Shown here: in pieces, positions 1 to 10,900 of the stretch
How positions within the stretch are numbered: the stretch's first letter is position 1
Layout: each line of letters opens with the position of its first letter
Assembly: GCA_030867875.1 (NCBI GenBank)
Contig: JAOWCC010000075.1
Location: 18,582 to 82,581 of the forward strand
Length of the DNA: 64,000 bases
DNA from: Actinernus sp. WN-2022
Taxonomy: Eukaryota > Cnidaria > Anthozoa > Actiniaria > Actinernidae
Direction: 5' to 3'
Notes under the pieces: model-generated
Database searches by the model: none
What the model saw: the letters and a program-made list of their open reading frames with translations, nothing else
Told to the model about the DNA's origin: nothing
Translations under genes and position numbers: made by a program

Positions 1-53
1 TTGACACCTAAGAGGTATGCAAATATCAAATTGCATATATGTTAAGATACAAG

Positions 54-205
54 GTACTTATTGACTGAGTGGGAGGGCTGGATGGGAAAATATTTGGCTC
101 GAGGTCATGACGTATGGACCGAGCAGAGCAAGGTCCATACAAAATGACCGAGAGCCAAATATTTTCCCATCCGGCCCGACCTAACTCAGTCAATAGGTTT
201 TTTAT
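54..205. repeat. small palindromic MITE, copy 1
   Basis: The two ends are inverted copies: the stretch reading TTATTGACTGAGT near 58 returns as its complement near 185-195, and the inner motif AAATATTTGGCT pairs with AGCCAAATATTT. A second diverged copy lies at 26212-26334, just outside the right end of the large element. It has no coding capacity, and the family is unknown. Confidence 0.6.
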
Positions 206-1446
206 CATATGACCATATGTTTTTGTATATCAAACTGCAAAACAGCAAGAAAAAACATTGTGCAGGGCCGGACGGCTTTTTCCGGCCCACTCATGCCATA
301 CATGTCCAGCCCTCATCACATGACTTTTTAAAATGGTTTTGAAAGGAAAACGCGCGTGGGGCTGTATGGGTCATATGATAAATGTAATGGTTAATCATGT
401 GTTGTTAAAGAAGTACCTTAAAATTAATATTTATTCTGAACTTGTAAAAGGTATGACTTGGGTTGTGTAACTAACTCATGTGAAGAGGATCCCCTAAAAG
501 ATATGGTTATAATAATGTTTACCCCTAAAAGGAGTGCTGAGCACCCCATCAGTTCAATAGTCCCCCATCCTACCCCTATCACATGTGGCCATGTTGGCTA
601 GAAACACTAGATTTCCCATGTGTAGACTGAGACAGGAAAACAAAGGCTTTTCTTCTCTTGGGATTAAGCATGACTGCTGTGTGAATAAGTTGCCAATTTA
701 ATTAAGTAGCCAATACTTCGAGTAGTCAGTGAACATGCTACTGGCTCATAGCCATTTTACCAATAATCAACAGGTGTTCCTCCACCTGATTAAGTGGGGG
801 TCTGGGTCCTAAAATATACAGTGCATACATCCCTTCCCTTTTTAACTGGTGGATATTGCATTAGCAATCCATATGTTATTGGTATGGGGGAAAATTATGT
901 CACTTACTCCGTAAGGTGTTAACAAATCAATAATATTGATTTTCTCATATTAGCCAATCACAAACCAAATTTCATCGCATTTGGACATATGATTGGCAAT
1001 TTTTTTCATTGTGTTGCATCACCTTGATCATGCTAATTATGCATACAAGGAAGCAATGTCAAGATGGCTACTGATGCAGAAACCAGAGAGGGCTAGAAAT
1101 TATGAATTTGATAAGGAAAGTGAGGAAATGCTAGCCTACATCCAAGATGAATTGAATAGCATTAACGACAGTGATGCTGGAGGTATATCTAATGATGAAG
1201 AGTGGATTATAAACAGGGACATTCTCAAAGCAAGTAAGGATGCTTTACTAAAAATGCACAGGGCATGATGCACTGAATGACAAACTGTGTCAGGAGTAGC
1301 TATTTACCTTCGAAACCTTGCTTATTGCCACAATAACCTACCTGGAACATTTAACTAATGATATTTCTCTTTGGATGAGATAAACAGCTCTCTAAAAATT
1401 ACCTGAGTCTTTCCTTCTGTAATAATATATTATAGCACTGTTCATT
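206..1446. other. non-coding stretch, nothing firm recognised
   Basis: AT-rich sequence without a recognisable gene. The only long open stretch is 993-1268 on + (91 codons). It has no ATG before codon 22 and encodes a charged, helical-looking peptide that I do not recognise. It could be an exon or chance. The missing upstream exons of the KCTD-type gene were looked for here and not found. Confidence 0.4.
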
Positions 1447-1898
1447 TAAAGTGCCTATCACTCTTTTGCAATTTTGATAGCTTATGAACCTCCAATACAT
1501 TTTGAGTACTTCTGTGAAGAAAGTTTTGGTTTAAAGTGAATACTTTATGTTCTACGCTTGTTTGAAATCGTGTAAATGTGACCTTTCCTGACCAATGACC
1601 GCGTAAGTAAAAGCCTGGGTCGAAACCTGGGTAGACGTCATCTCATTAATGCATTATTCTCCATGGCACCTTTTTATCACAACAACATCGATGCATAGAA
1701 AATATACACAGTTCTTGAGTTGTTAGTAAAGAAAAAAGTCATTTTAGTCAACATGTTAAGCATTTCTTCAAATGATTCCAAGGCCGAATTAATTATATGA
1801 CGTCAAGATGACGTCTACCCAGGTTTCGACCCAGGCTTTACTTATGCGGTCATGGGACAGGAAAGGTCACATTTACATGATTTCAAACAAGCGTAGAA

Positions 1899-2925
1899 CA
1901 TACATACATACATACATAAACTTTATTTCAACTCGAATTTTCAGAGTAGCAAATACATGCTAATATCTTCGAGAAAACTACTGTTACTAATACTAATACT
2001 ATTGTTATATTACTAATACTAAAAATATTTACAATGAAACCTAGAAATTATTAACAAATAGACATTACTGTAAAATTAGATTAGATTGTATTTACGGATT
2101 TCTCTCTTAAAATCAGTGATAGTTGTTAAAGATCGAAGATTATCAGGTAGAGAGTTCCAGAATTTTGCAGTCGAATATTTGAAAGAGTGCAGGCCATAAG
2201 TTGTTGTTTGAGGTTTAGGTAGGTTCAAAATATCAGTGCCTCTTAAGGAATAGATTACAGATCTTAGAGTAAACATATCTTTTAGGTAGCCTGAATAGTT
2301 TGAAAATTTCAGAGATTTAAAAAGTATAATTAGCATATTCTGTATTCTTCTATTATATAGTGAAGGTGTTTTAGCTTTATATAATAGCTGGTTGTAGTTA
2401 GAATTCCTGTCATCGAACATAAATCTCAGAATACGCTTATTTAAGGCTTCTAATTTATCAGTGTTTCTACAACTACAAAAATGCCAAACCGTGGAACAAT
2501 AATGGAAGTGCGGTAGGATAAATGCCTTATATAGGCGAAGCAATGTACTTTTAGAAATAAGCTTGCGAAATCTAATCATCACATTAAATTGATTATTAAC
2601 CTTTTTACAAATTGAGGTTATGTGATCGTCAAAGCTAAGCTCATTATCTAGGGTCATGCCAAGCAAGTCTATCAAACGTTTGACCGGAAAAGAGAATTCA
2701 TGGTCAGTCTTGCCCAGCACCATAGCTTGATGTTTTGTGGGATTTACAATCATACCGTTGTCATTATACCAATTATTCGCAATGCTAACATCGTTCTGTA
2801 TGCGTCTATCTAGGGCAGCAGGATCCTTGTCAGAATCATATAATTTTATCTGTTCATCGTCCGCGTATGCGTTCAATTTTGTAGTTTTAATATGATAGAA
2901 CAAATCATTAATAAAGATATTAAAA
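1899..2925 (-). mobile_element. 5'-truncated LINE inserted in a MITE
   Basis: The insertion reads on the - strand. Its 3' end (low coordinates) carries a short CATA-rich tail and its 5' end is truncated within the reverse transcriptase. The flanking MITE sequence is continuous across it, with AACAT repeated at both junctions as a probable short target duplication. This dates the LINE as younger than the MITE. Confidence 0.75.
2076..2903 (-). pseudogene. LINE reverse transcriptase, C-terminal part
   Basis: An open 275-codon remnant of a non-LTR retrotransposon polymerase (jockey/CR1-like type). It begins just before the catalytic YADD motif, so the fingers and most of the palm are missing. 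It then runs through thumb-like sequence with the LGMTLDNELSF and FILPHFHYCSTVW motifs usual in these ORF2 proteins and ends ITDFKREIRKY. With no endonuclease domain and no start it cannot act as an autonomous element. The frame is unbroken, so the copy is not old. Exact clade assignment would need a search. Confidence 0.85.
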
Positions 2926-3033
2926 AAAACATAAAGTATTCACTTTAAAGCAAAACTTTCTTCACAGAAGTACTCAAAACTTTTCGGAGGTTCATAAGCT
3001 ATCAAAATTGCAAAAGGGTGATAGGCACTTTAA

Positions 3034-3809
3034 GCTTGCTCTGATCAACAACAAATCTGTTTTTTACAATTATAATATTTTTTTTGTCTTCAAATGAAGC
3101 CTGGTTTTCATATGTTGGGGGAAATTGGACACAGTCGGATTTTTTGTGGTGGTCCTGCTATCTTACGATTGACAGGTGTTGACATGGCACAAATATTAGA
3201 TATTAGCCAATAGGAATTTTCATTGTTCCAGCAATGTGTAATTATTTTCTCTAAGGATTGTCTGAATTTAGTCCCTCGTTTTCCTCTCTCTTCTCTCTCT
3301 TATTTTGTTCTTGTTCCCCTTCTCCCAGTTTGCTCCACATGAACGCATTCAAAAGTTTGATACTCTTCACTCTCTCCATTTGTACATTATGAATGGTGGA
3401 AAAGGAGGGAATGCTTGCAGCCTAATGTAATGGAACAAAAGAAAAGAAAACGGTGTGAAATATTATTTTGCAGTATCAAGAAAATGCCACTTGGAGCAAG
3501 TTCAATTTATTCACACTGTTTTACACTAGTTAAATAAATATATACAAAATAATTTAAAGTAAGGGCTTCATATTTATAGAGTAGATTCAGAATTGATATC
3601 AGAGATCAGTGTGTGGTAGCCAAAGTACATGTAGCTAAAGCTCTCATTGCCCACCGCGAGCTGCCACCATTTTCAAGCACACACAATAACACTAACTAAA
3701 ATTAGTATGTAACACAGAAACTTTATGGATTACCTGTATATTTGAATCTCTACAAAAGAGCACTCATATAACAACTACCGGTACACTTAATGTTTGCTTT
3801 TTTATTTAG
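3034..3809. other. intron sequence of the KCTD-type gene
   Basis: AT-rich non-coding DNA between the MITE and the first visible KCTD exon. It ends in a polypyrimidine tract and acceptor AG at 3808-3809. Nothing else is recognised. Confidence 0.4.
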
Positions 3810-3904
3810 GTGTTCTTGAAGAGGCAGAGTTTTACAGTATAGAACCTCTTGTTAAGATAATAAAAGAGAAAATACAAGCAAGAGATGCCAGACAGAAATT
3901 GCCG
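3810..3904 (+). CDS. KCTD5: KCTD2/5/17-like, internal exon (end of BTB region)
   Basis: This exon encodes a segment beginning VLEEAEFYSIEPLVKIIKEK, the end of the BTB domain and following helix typical of KCTD2, KCTD5 and KCTD17. These are substrate adaptors that pair a BTB pentamer with cullin-3 ubiquitin ligase. The acceptor AG lies at 3808-3809 after a T-rich tract, and the donor GTAAGG begins at 3905. The exon is 95 nt: it enters with two bases of a split codon and leaves in phase 0, which matches the phase 0 entry of the next exon at 26463. The reading frame runs a few codons past both splice sites. The upstream exons with most of the BTB domain were not found in the window. Confidence 0.85.
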
Positions 3905-4579
3905 GTAAGGTTCAGCAATATGAGAGAAATCATGATACACATAAATGGGGAGATGAGATGTGGGTGTAAGAAAAAGTGGAATTAATGTTTTTAAAGGTAA
4001 TTAACTGTAATAAATAAAATACCATTAAAATATTACAGCTTGGTATGAATTAATGATCTACAATACAGTAGACTTAACACCAGCTAACTCAAACTAAAGG
4101 CAGTCTCTTATAGATTGGCTTCAATCTATTACTAACAATAATATGCCACTACCTAGCTAACTCAAACTAGGCTAACTCAAGCATGCACTCAACACTATAT
4201 AAACCGTTTCCCCACCCACAATTCCCTCTTGCTCTGACGAAGGGCTAGCGCTCGAAACGTCAGGTGCTACTCTCTTTGAGGTTAGCATACCTCAATCGAC
4301 TTAGTTGATTATATACCAGTGTTTATCTTCCCCACCGACGCAGACCAACACTAGTTTTTACAGGAACTAGTTACCGATCGTAACTCAAGCAAGATTCAGG
4401 ACAATCTCTTGTTAATTTGAACTTGTTACTTTGAGAAAATTCTAAACTCAGACAATGCCAGCAACATTTAACCCAAACAAAATAAATGTTGTGTTTCCAG
4501 TAACGAGCTGAAAATAATCCAGTAGGTAGGTCAGAAAATCATTTTATTTTGCGGAAAATTTTTTTGTGTGCTTACAGTG
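3905..4579. other. intron, left part
   Basis: Non-coding intron sequence. Near 4090-4180 the motif CTAACTCAA(A/G) recurs. Near 4237 there is a GACGAAGGGCTAGCGCTCG motif of the kind found in cnidarian interspersed repeats. No gene is seen. Confidence 0.35.
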
Positions 4580-6070
4580 TCATGTTCATGCAATCATGCT
4601 TTAAGACACACTGTAGTGAAAAGTCATTGTTTACATATTTCTCATTGTTGTCATGTTCATGCAATCATGCTTTAAGACACACTGTAGTGAAAAGTCATTG
4701 TTTACATATTTCTCATTGTTGTCATGTTCATGCAATCATGCTTTAAGACACACTGTAGTGAAAAGTCATTGTTTACATATTTCTCATTGTTGTCATGTTC
4801 ATGCAATCATGCTTTAAGACACACTGTAGTGAAAAGTCATTGTTTACATATTTCTCATTGTTGTCATGTTCATGCAATCATGCTTTAAGACACACTGTAG
4901 TGAAAAGTCATTGTTTACATATTTCTCATTGTTGTCATGTTCATGTAATCATGCTGAAGACATGCTGTAGTGGGAAGTCATTGTTTACATACTTCTCATT
5001 GTTGTCATGTTCATGCAATCATGCTTAAGACACACTGTAGTGAGAAGTCATTGTTTACATACTTCTCATTGTTGTCATATTCATGTAATCATGCTGAAGA
5101 CACGCTGTAGTGAGAAGTCATTGTTTACATACTTCTCATTGTTGTGATGTTCATGCAATCATGCTTAAGACACACTGTAGTGAGAAGAACAGCCTAGCAG
5201 GTAAAAGTGCCATTTACCAAAAAGTCCTTCCAGATCACAATATTCTTCAAGTTGGTTCCCTTTATTCTTACAAGTTTGATATTTAAAAAAGGTATGTTTT
5301 CAGTTAAAAAGTTGAAAATTGTAACAAATTAAATGATTATTGAAATTTACCTATTACCAAGGAAGGCATAAATTTATGGATTCCCACACTGATGAAGGAA
5401 AGCATAAATTTATGGATTCCCAGATGGCAAAGGAAAGCATAAATTTATGTGCTCCCTGAAGAAAGACCCAAATTCTTTAGTTTTTGTTGAAAAAGTCTGC
5501 ATTTTTCTTCAATTTCTTTATTCAAAAGTAGCCAAAATATAAGGCTGGTATTTTAAAAAATGCCACTTGTCAACCTTTTTCCCTAAAACGGCAAAACGGC
5601 ATTTTCTCCTGCTAGCCTGTTAAGTCATTGTTTACATACTTCTCATTGTTGTCATGTTCATGTAATCATGCTGAAGACACGCTGTAGTGAGAAGTCATTG
5701 TTTACATACTTCTCATTGTTGTCATGTTCATGTAATCATGCTTAAGACACACTGTAGTGAGAAGTCATTGTTTACATACTTCTCATTGTTGTCATGTTCA
5801 TGTAATCATGCTGAAGACACACTGTAGTGAGAAGTCATTGTTTACATACTTCTCATTGTTGTCATGTTCATGTAATCATGCTTAAGACACACTGTAGTGA
5901 GAAGTCATTGTTTACATACTTCTCATTGTTGTCATGTTGAATCATGCAATCGTGCTTAAGAAACACTAGTGAGAAGTCATTGTTTACATACTTCTCATTG
6001 TTGTCATGTTCATGCAATCATGTTAAGACACACTGTAGTGCAAAGTCGTTGTTTTCATACTTTTCATTGT
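4580..6070. repeat. 71-bp minisatellite in the KCTD intron
   Basis: Direct repeats of about 71 bp, each with TCATGTTCATGCAATCATGC and an AGTCATTGTTTACAT block, start at 4580, 4651, 4722, 4793 and so on. The first copies are near identical and later ones diverge (CTTTAAGACA becomes CTGAAGACA or CTTAAGACA). The array is split by an unrelated insertion at about 5190-5617 and resumes in the same orientation. Apparent ORFs in it are periodic artefacts. Confidence 0.9.
5190..5617. mobile_element. MITE inserted in the 71-bp array
   Basis: This block interrupts the minisatellite. It begins AACAGCCTAGCAGG and ends CCTGCTAGCCTGTT, imperfect terminal inverted repeats, with AAG on both sides as a possible 3-bp target duplication. 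Inside, the motif GCATAAATTTATG, itself palindromic, occurs three times. It has no coding capacity. Confidence 0.65.
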
Positions 6071-6313
6071 TTTAATGTTTTCTATTTTTGTTTATTTTAT
6101 CTGTTTGAAGAATAGCAATAAAAAGTTTGAGATTGGCATGAAAATATCAGGTTGGTCGAGTTACCAGAAGTGCAACATTTATTTTGTTTGGCTTAGTTAC
6201 GTTTTGCATGATAAGTTCACTTCTCTCTGTAGAGAAGACAGGTGTACTGTAGTACAATGTACTTAATATATACAGATCAAAACAAATACTCTGTTATTTG
6301 ACTTAACTCCTGC

Positions 6314-6741
6314 AGTAGGGGGAAAAGGCCGATTCTGGCGCAGTTTTTGACATATTGTGAAATACTGGCGCAGCACCAGTAATTCAAAATATGACAAAGA
6401 CGTCGCCAGAAGTCTGCCTTTTCCTCCTACTGTTAATTTATTCATATTTTAATGATTCCAAGAAAACCGGTTTAAACTGGATTCCAAGAATTCGATCACG
6501 TGACTCAAACTGCGCCAGTAATGTCAATTCACAAATTGCGCCAGTAATGTCGATTCCAAGAAACCGGTTTAAAGTGGTATTCAGGAATGCAGTCAAAAGT
6601 GGATTTCCAAGAAACCGGTTTAGAATGGAATTCCAGGAATGTGACCACGCCCTAATTGACCACGCCCACGAATGGAATGCCAAGGTCACATAGTATCTTT
6701 TTTTTTCTTGATGAAGTCGATCACGTGACCTTGACCTTGAC
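6314..6741. repeat. left terminal inverted repeat (428 bp)
   Basis: Matches the complement of 25592-26019 with no difference that I could find, including a run of nine T. Homology stops at 6742/25591. The repeat holds three copies of the palindrome AAACCGGTTT (6464, 6561, 6612) and four CTGGCGCAG/CTGCGCCAG-type sites. A 100-codon open frame at 6391-6693 (mirrored at 25640-25942) lies wholly in the repeat, has no recognisable domain and is probably not a gene. Confidence 0.95.
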
Positions 6742-7826
6742 TACTCCCACGGTGACCACTCCCCAATTGGCCTTGACCTTGACTGCTCCCAAAAGTCTCC
6801 GGGAGGGGGTACCCCCTCAGGTAAGCATAACTTTTGGAATGAATCAGGAATTCGATTAGGTGGCCTTAACCACGCCCACAGTATCCATGCCCAGTCCATT
6901 TCAGTGCGCCTCCTACAACTATTCTCCATAGGGCGACTGAGTGGGGCTATCGCGGTTATCTCTTCGAGCTCTCTATTTGCGATATCGTCACTTGAGTGAC
7001 TCTCTAATACTTTTCGTATGTCAAACAAGCTATCCAAGTCATACATGCCGTATGCCACGTACATCTCGTATATGTCCACTGGATGGTAGGTGCGCAACCC
7101 AGCATTGTCCATTGTGGGGGAAAGGGATCTCTTTGCAGCTATCTTGTTGAGCGTTCTCCTTATGACATCTATGTCTAAGGAATGAGTTAGCATCTCATGT
7201 ACGTTGTCTATGTCATCCATGTCGACTGGGTCTATGTCATCCATGAATAGGCTGCCGCATAAGCATGAGTCTATGTATAGGGGGTCAACTGGGTCTGGGT
7301 CTGCGTCATCCATGTCAACTAGGTCTGGGTCTGTGTCGTCCATGAATAGGCTGCCGCATAAGCATGAGTCTATGTATAGGGGGTCATCTGGGTCTGGGTA
7401 TGTGTCGTCCATGAATAGGCTGCCACATAATCGCGGGTCTATGTATAGGGGGTTGACTAGGGGTGGGTCTATGAATAGGCTGCCACATAATCGCGGGTCT
7501 ATGTATAGGGGGTTGACTAGGGGTGGGTCTATGAATAGGCTGCCACATAATCGCGTGTCTATGTATAGGGGGTTGACTAGGGGTGGGTCTATGAATAGGC
7601 TGCCACATAATCGCGGGTCTATGTATAGGGGGTTGACTAGGGGTGGGTCTATGAATAGGCTGCCACATAATCGCGGGTCTGTGTATAGGGGGTCGACTGG
7701 GTCTGGGTATATGTGCGCCTCCATTGCCTCCATGCGCGCCTCCATGTGCATCATGCGCGCCTCCATGCGTACCATGTCAATGCAGTTATGTGCTCGTGTG
7801 CTTTGTGCTTTTTGGTTGTTCGCCAT
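6741..7826 (-). CDS. tandem-repeat protein of unknown function
   Basis: A 361-codon frame starting with ATG at 7826 and diverging from the polymerase gene across a 144-bp gap. Its centre is built of 20-residue units (CGSLFIDPPLVNPLYIDPRL type) made by a 60-bp direct repeat between about 7400 and 7690, preceded by diverged Asp-rich units. The N-terminus is Met/Glu/Ala rich and the C-terminal 150 residues are non-repetitive. The stop lies at the inner edge of the left terminal repeat. No domain is recognised. The same stretch is also open on + (7204-7839) because of the repeat, so coding on - is only the likelier choice: it has its own ATG and a divergent promoter position. Confidence 0.5.
   Translation of the reverse strand: MANNQKAQSTRAHNCIDMVRMEARMMHMEARMEAMEAHIYPDPVDPLYTDPRLCGSLFIDPPLVNPLYIDPRLCGSLFIDPPLVNPLYIDTRLCGSLFIDPPLVNPLYIDPRLCGSLFIDPPLVNPLYIDPRLCGSLFMDDTYPDPDDPLYIDSCLCGSLFMDDTDPDLVDMDDADPDPVDPLYIDSCLCGSLFMDDIDPVDMDDIDNVHEMLTHSLDIDVIRRTLNKIAAKRSLSPTMDNAGLRTYHPVDIYEMYVAYGMYDLDSLFDIRKVLESHSSDDIANRELEEITAIAPLSRPMENSCRRRTEMDWAWILWAWLRPPNRIPDSFQKLCLPEGVPPPGDFWEQSRSRPIGEWSPWE
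7400..7690. repeat. 60-bp direct repeat inside the ORF
   Basis: About five units beginning ATGAATAGGCTGCCACATAA, nearly identical, with single-base changes in some (for example CGCGTGTCT for CGCGGGTCT). The unit length is a multiple of three, so every frame stays open on both strands. Confidence 0.9.
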
Positions 7827-7970
7827 CGTACTATACTAGGTCGATATATCTTTAAGTGTACTGCGTGCTCGACACATGTGCATGCCTGATAAGCACACGT
7901 TTTTGAGGCGATTATTTATGTGCTTGCATGAAAGGGGCTTAAAGGAATGGCGCGTTAAGATATTATTGGG
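7827..7970. promoter_or_regulatory. divergent promoter region
   Basis: A 144-bp gap between the divergent starts of the repeat ORF and DNA polymerase. It holds the AT-rich tracts GATATATC (about 7843) and GATATTATTGGG directly before the polymerase ATG. No conserved box can be proved by eye. Confidence 0.4.
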
Positions 7971-10900
7971 ATGAGTGGCAATGCGCAAAACGTTATGGAT
8001 ATGGAAGTACCCGAAATCAATGTGCCGATCTTGAAGCCAGTGGTATATAGTAAACCAAAAGCATCTAGTAAGTCAACTAAGAATGCTATGAATGCATTCG
8101 TTGATGAGATCCTATCACTTGTTCCAGAGGCTAATAAGAAAGTGGATGAACGCATCAAAAAAATAAGGGAGGAAATAAATAAACTATACGATACTAACAA
8201 ACCACGACCACAACCTAGGCAGTACAAGACTGCAATAAAAGGATTCTTGAAGACATTCAGAATAGAAGGACAAGAGATCGATTATAAGACTTATGTTGAT
8301 AGTAATAAACAAAGAGTCATCAATTTAATAAACCAACAAGACAAATCGATAAAGATGAAATTTATACTCACATGTGAGTTCACGAAAGAAGACATGAATA
8401 CGGGATCACCTGTTACTACTATTGGAAATTTCCATTCTAGAATAGAGATAATTATGGAAGCAACAGACATATCCGATATGTTCGATAACATGATGGAAGA
8501 AATAATTGAAAAAATTGAAACATTCCAAAATGAAGGATCTGGATGGAAATTCGCAAGAGTATCGTATTTAGACATACACATCGACAAGCATATACCTATT
8601 AAGGCAAATTCATATTTGCCTCTTCCTAAGGATTTAGCCATAAAGAAAGCAATTATAAATATGAAAAATATGGATGATGAATGTTTCAAATGGTGTGTTA
8701 CTGAAGCAGCATATCCTAGGAATAGAGACAATGAACGTATTACGAAAAGACTAAAGGAGAATTCAGAAAGGTTAGATTGGAGTGATATCGAATTTCCAGT
8801 TTCACTAAGACAGATAGACCATTTCGAAAGGAACAATGTACTATATTCAGTAAACGTTTTTGGATACGATAACAATGAAGTATATCCTCTAAGAATTAGT
8901 AAGTTCAATAGAGACCAAACCATTAATTTATTAATGATATCAGATGGTGATATAAATCATTATTGTTGGATTAAGAGTCTTAGCAGACTATTGTCATCAC
9001 AGGTTAACAAGCATCATCATAAAACGTATTTTTGTAATAGATGCTTGAACTCATTCAAGTCGGAGGAATCACTAAACAATCATATAGAATATTGTTCAGA
9101 CCACGATGCTGTTAAGATAGAGCTACCAAAAAAGGGAACCATGCTAAAATTCAAGAATTATAATAGATCTATGAGAGTACCATTTGTAATCTATGCTGAT
9201 TTTGAATGTTTTACGGAGAGTATATCAACTTGCAACCCCAATGACAGTGAGAGTTATACGAAACAATACCAGAAGCATAAACCATCAGGATTTTGCTATT
9301 TGATAAAATGTTTCGATGACGATGTATTGAAACCAAAGCTAGTTACATATACAGCTGAGTTTCATGGTGATGACGTTGCACAGAAATTCATAAGTCATCT
9401 TGAGAATTCTATAAAAGAAATCTATAATAAATTTAAATTCACTAAGAAGGTATGCATGACAGGAGAAGATGAGATTGCCTATAGGAAAGCCATTAGTTGC
9501 CATATCTGTGGTGGAGAGTTAGTAGGTGATAAAGTATTGGATCATTGCCATATAACAGGTAAGTATAGAGGTGCGGCTCATAATGATTGTAATATTAATT
9601 ATCAAATTCCAAAATTCTTTCCTGTCGTATTTCATAATCTGTCTGGATATGATGCACATCTTTTTATTAAGAACCTAGGCGTAACGGAAGGTGAGATAGA
9701 TTGTATACCAACTACGGATGAGAAGTATATTTCATTTACGAAGAAGATAATTGTAGACAGCTTTGTGAAGGATGGAAAGAATAAAAATATTACACGAGAT
9801 ATCAGATTCATTGATAGCTTTAAATTTATGCAAATGAGTCTAGCAAATCTTGTAGGTAATCTTGACAAGTCTAGTTGTATGAATATGAAAAGATTCTACA
9901 AAGGAAAGCAGTTAGATTTATTGTTGAGGAAAGGAGTCTATCCTTATGATTACGTAGATAGTTTCCAAAAGTTAGCTGACACGAGTCTTCCACCAATAGA
10001 AGCCTTCTATTCGAAGCTGACTAGCACATCGATCTCAAAAGAGGATTATGAACATGCTAATACTGTTTGGAAGAATTTCGATATGAAATCTATGAAAGAC
10101 TATCATGATACGTATCTCAAATCTGATGTCATCCTATTGGCAGATGTATTTGAGAACTTTAGAGATGTATGTTTGAAGAATTATAATCTAGATCCCGCAT
10201 GGTATTATACATCACCGGGATTATCATGGGATGCCTGTTTGAAAATGACTAAGATTAACTTACAACTACTACATGATATTGATATGATAAATATGGTTGA
10301 GAAAGGTATTAGAGGTGGAGTATCAATGATTTCAACCCGCTATAGTATGGCTAATAATAAGTGCATGGATAATTATGATCCATTGAAGCCCTCGAAATAT
10401 ATTCAATACCTAGATGCAAATAATTTATATGGGTGGGCAATGAGTAGGAAACTACCAACGCATAATTTTAAGTGGATGAATAAGATGGAGTTGAGTAAGT
10501 GGTATAAATATCCTTCTATATTAGAAGTAGATCTAGAGTATCCAACAGATCATCACAATCTACACAACGACTATCCTTTAGCTCCAGAAAGACTGATGAT
10601 AAATGAGGTAGAGAAATTGATTCCAAATCTGAATAATAAAACCAAATACATTGTTCACCATGATGCACTGAAACTATATGAGAGCTTAGGATTGAAAATT
10701 ACTAAGATCCATAGAGGTATAATATTTAGTGAGAGTGCTTGGATGGCTCCATATATAAACTTGAATACGGAGCTACGTAAGGAAGCTAAGAATGAGTTCG
10801 AAAAAGACTTCTTCAAATTGATGAATAACTCAACCTTTGGTAAGACTATGGAAAACATACGTAATAGAGTTGACATCCAACTCGTTACATCTGAGAATAA

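Larger units (their letters stand above)
1447..3033. mobile_element. foldback MITE copy 1, split by a LINE
   Basis: A long inverted-repeat element. The left arm starts TTAAAGTGCCTATC at about 1447 and the right arm ends with its complement at about 3033. Matching inner blocks (for example AAAGCCTGGGTCGAAACC near 1611 and its complement near 1820) show that the whole element folds on itself. The right arm is interrupted between about 1900 and 2925 by a LINE fragment: the arm sequence stops at GTAGAACAT and resumes at AACATAAAGTATT. A second, uninterrupted copy is at 62961-63441. Confidence 0.75.

Noticed and set aside
4549..5028. Repetitive ORFs in the 71-bp array
   Set aside because: Periodic artefacts of the minisatellite; no start context or domain.
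6391..6693. 100-residue ORF in the left TIR, mirrored in the right TIR
   Set aside because: It lies wholly in the inverted repeat, has no domain, overlaps another frame on the opposite strand and is built of iterated motifs; it is better explained as cis-acting sequence.
8291..8923. 210-residue ORF opposite the polymerase, and similar ones at 20312-20848 and 25063-25590
   Set aside because: Antisense shadows of genes with clear motifs or codon structure on the other strand.
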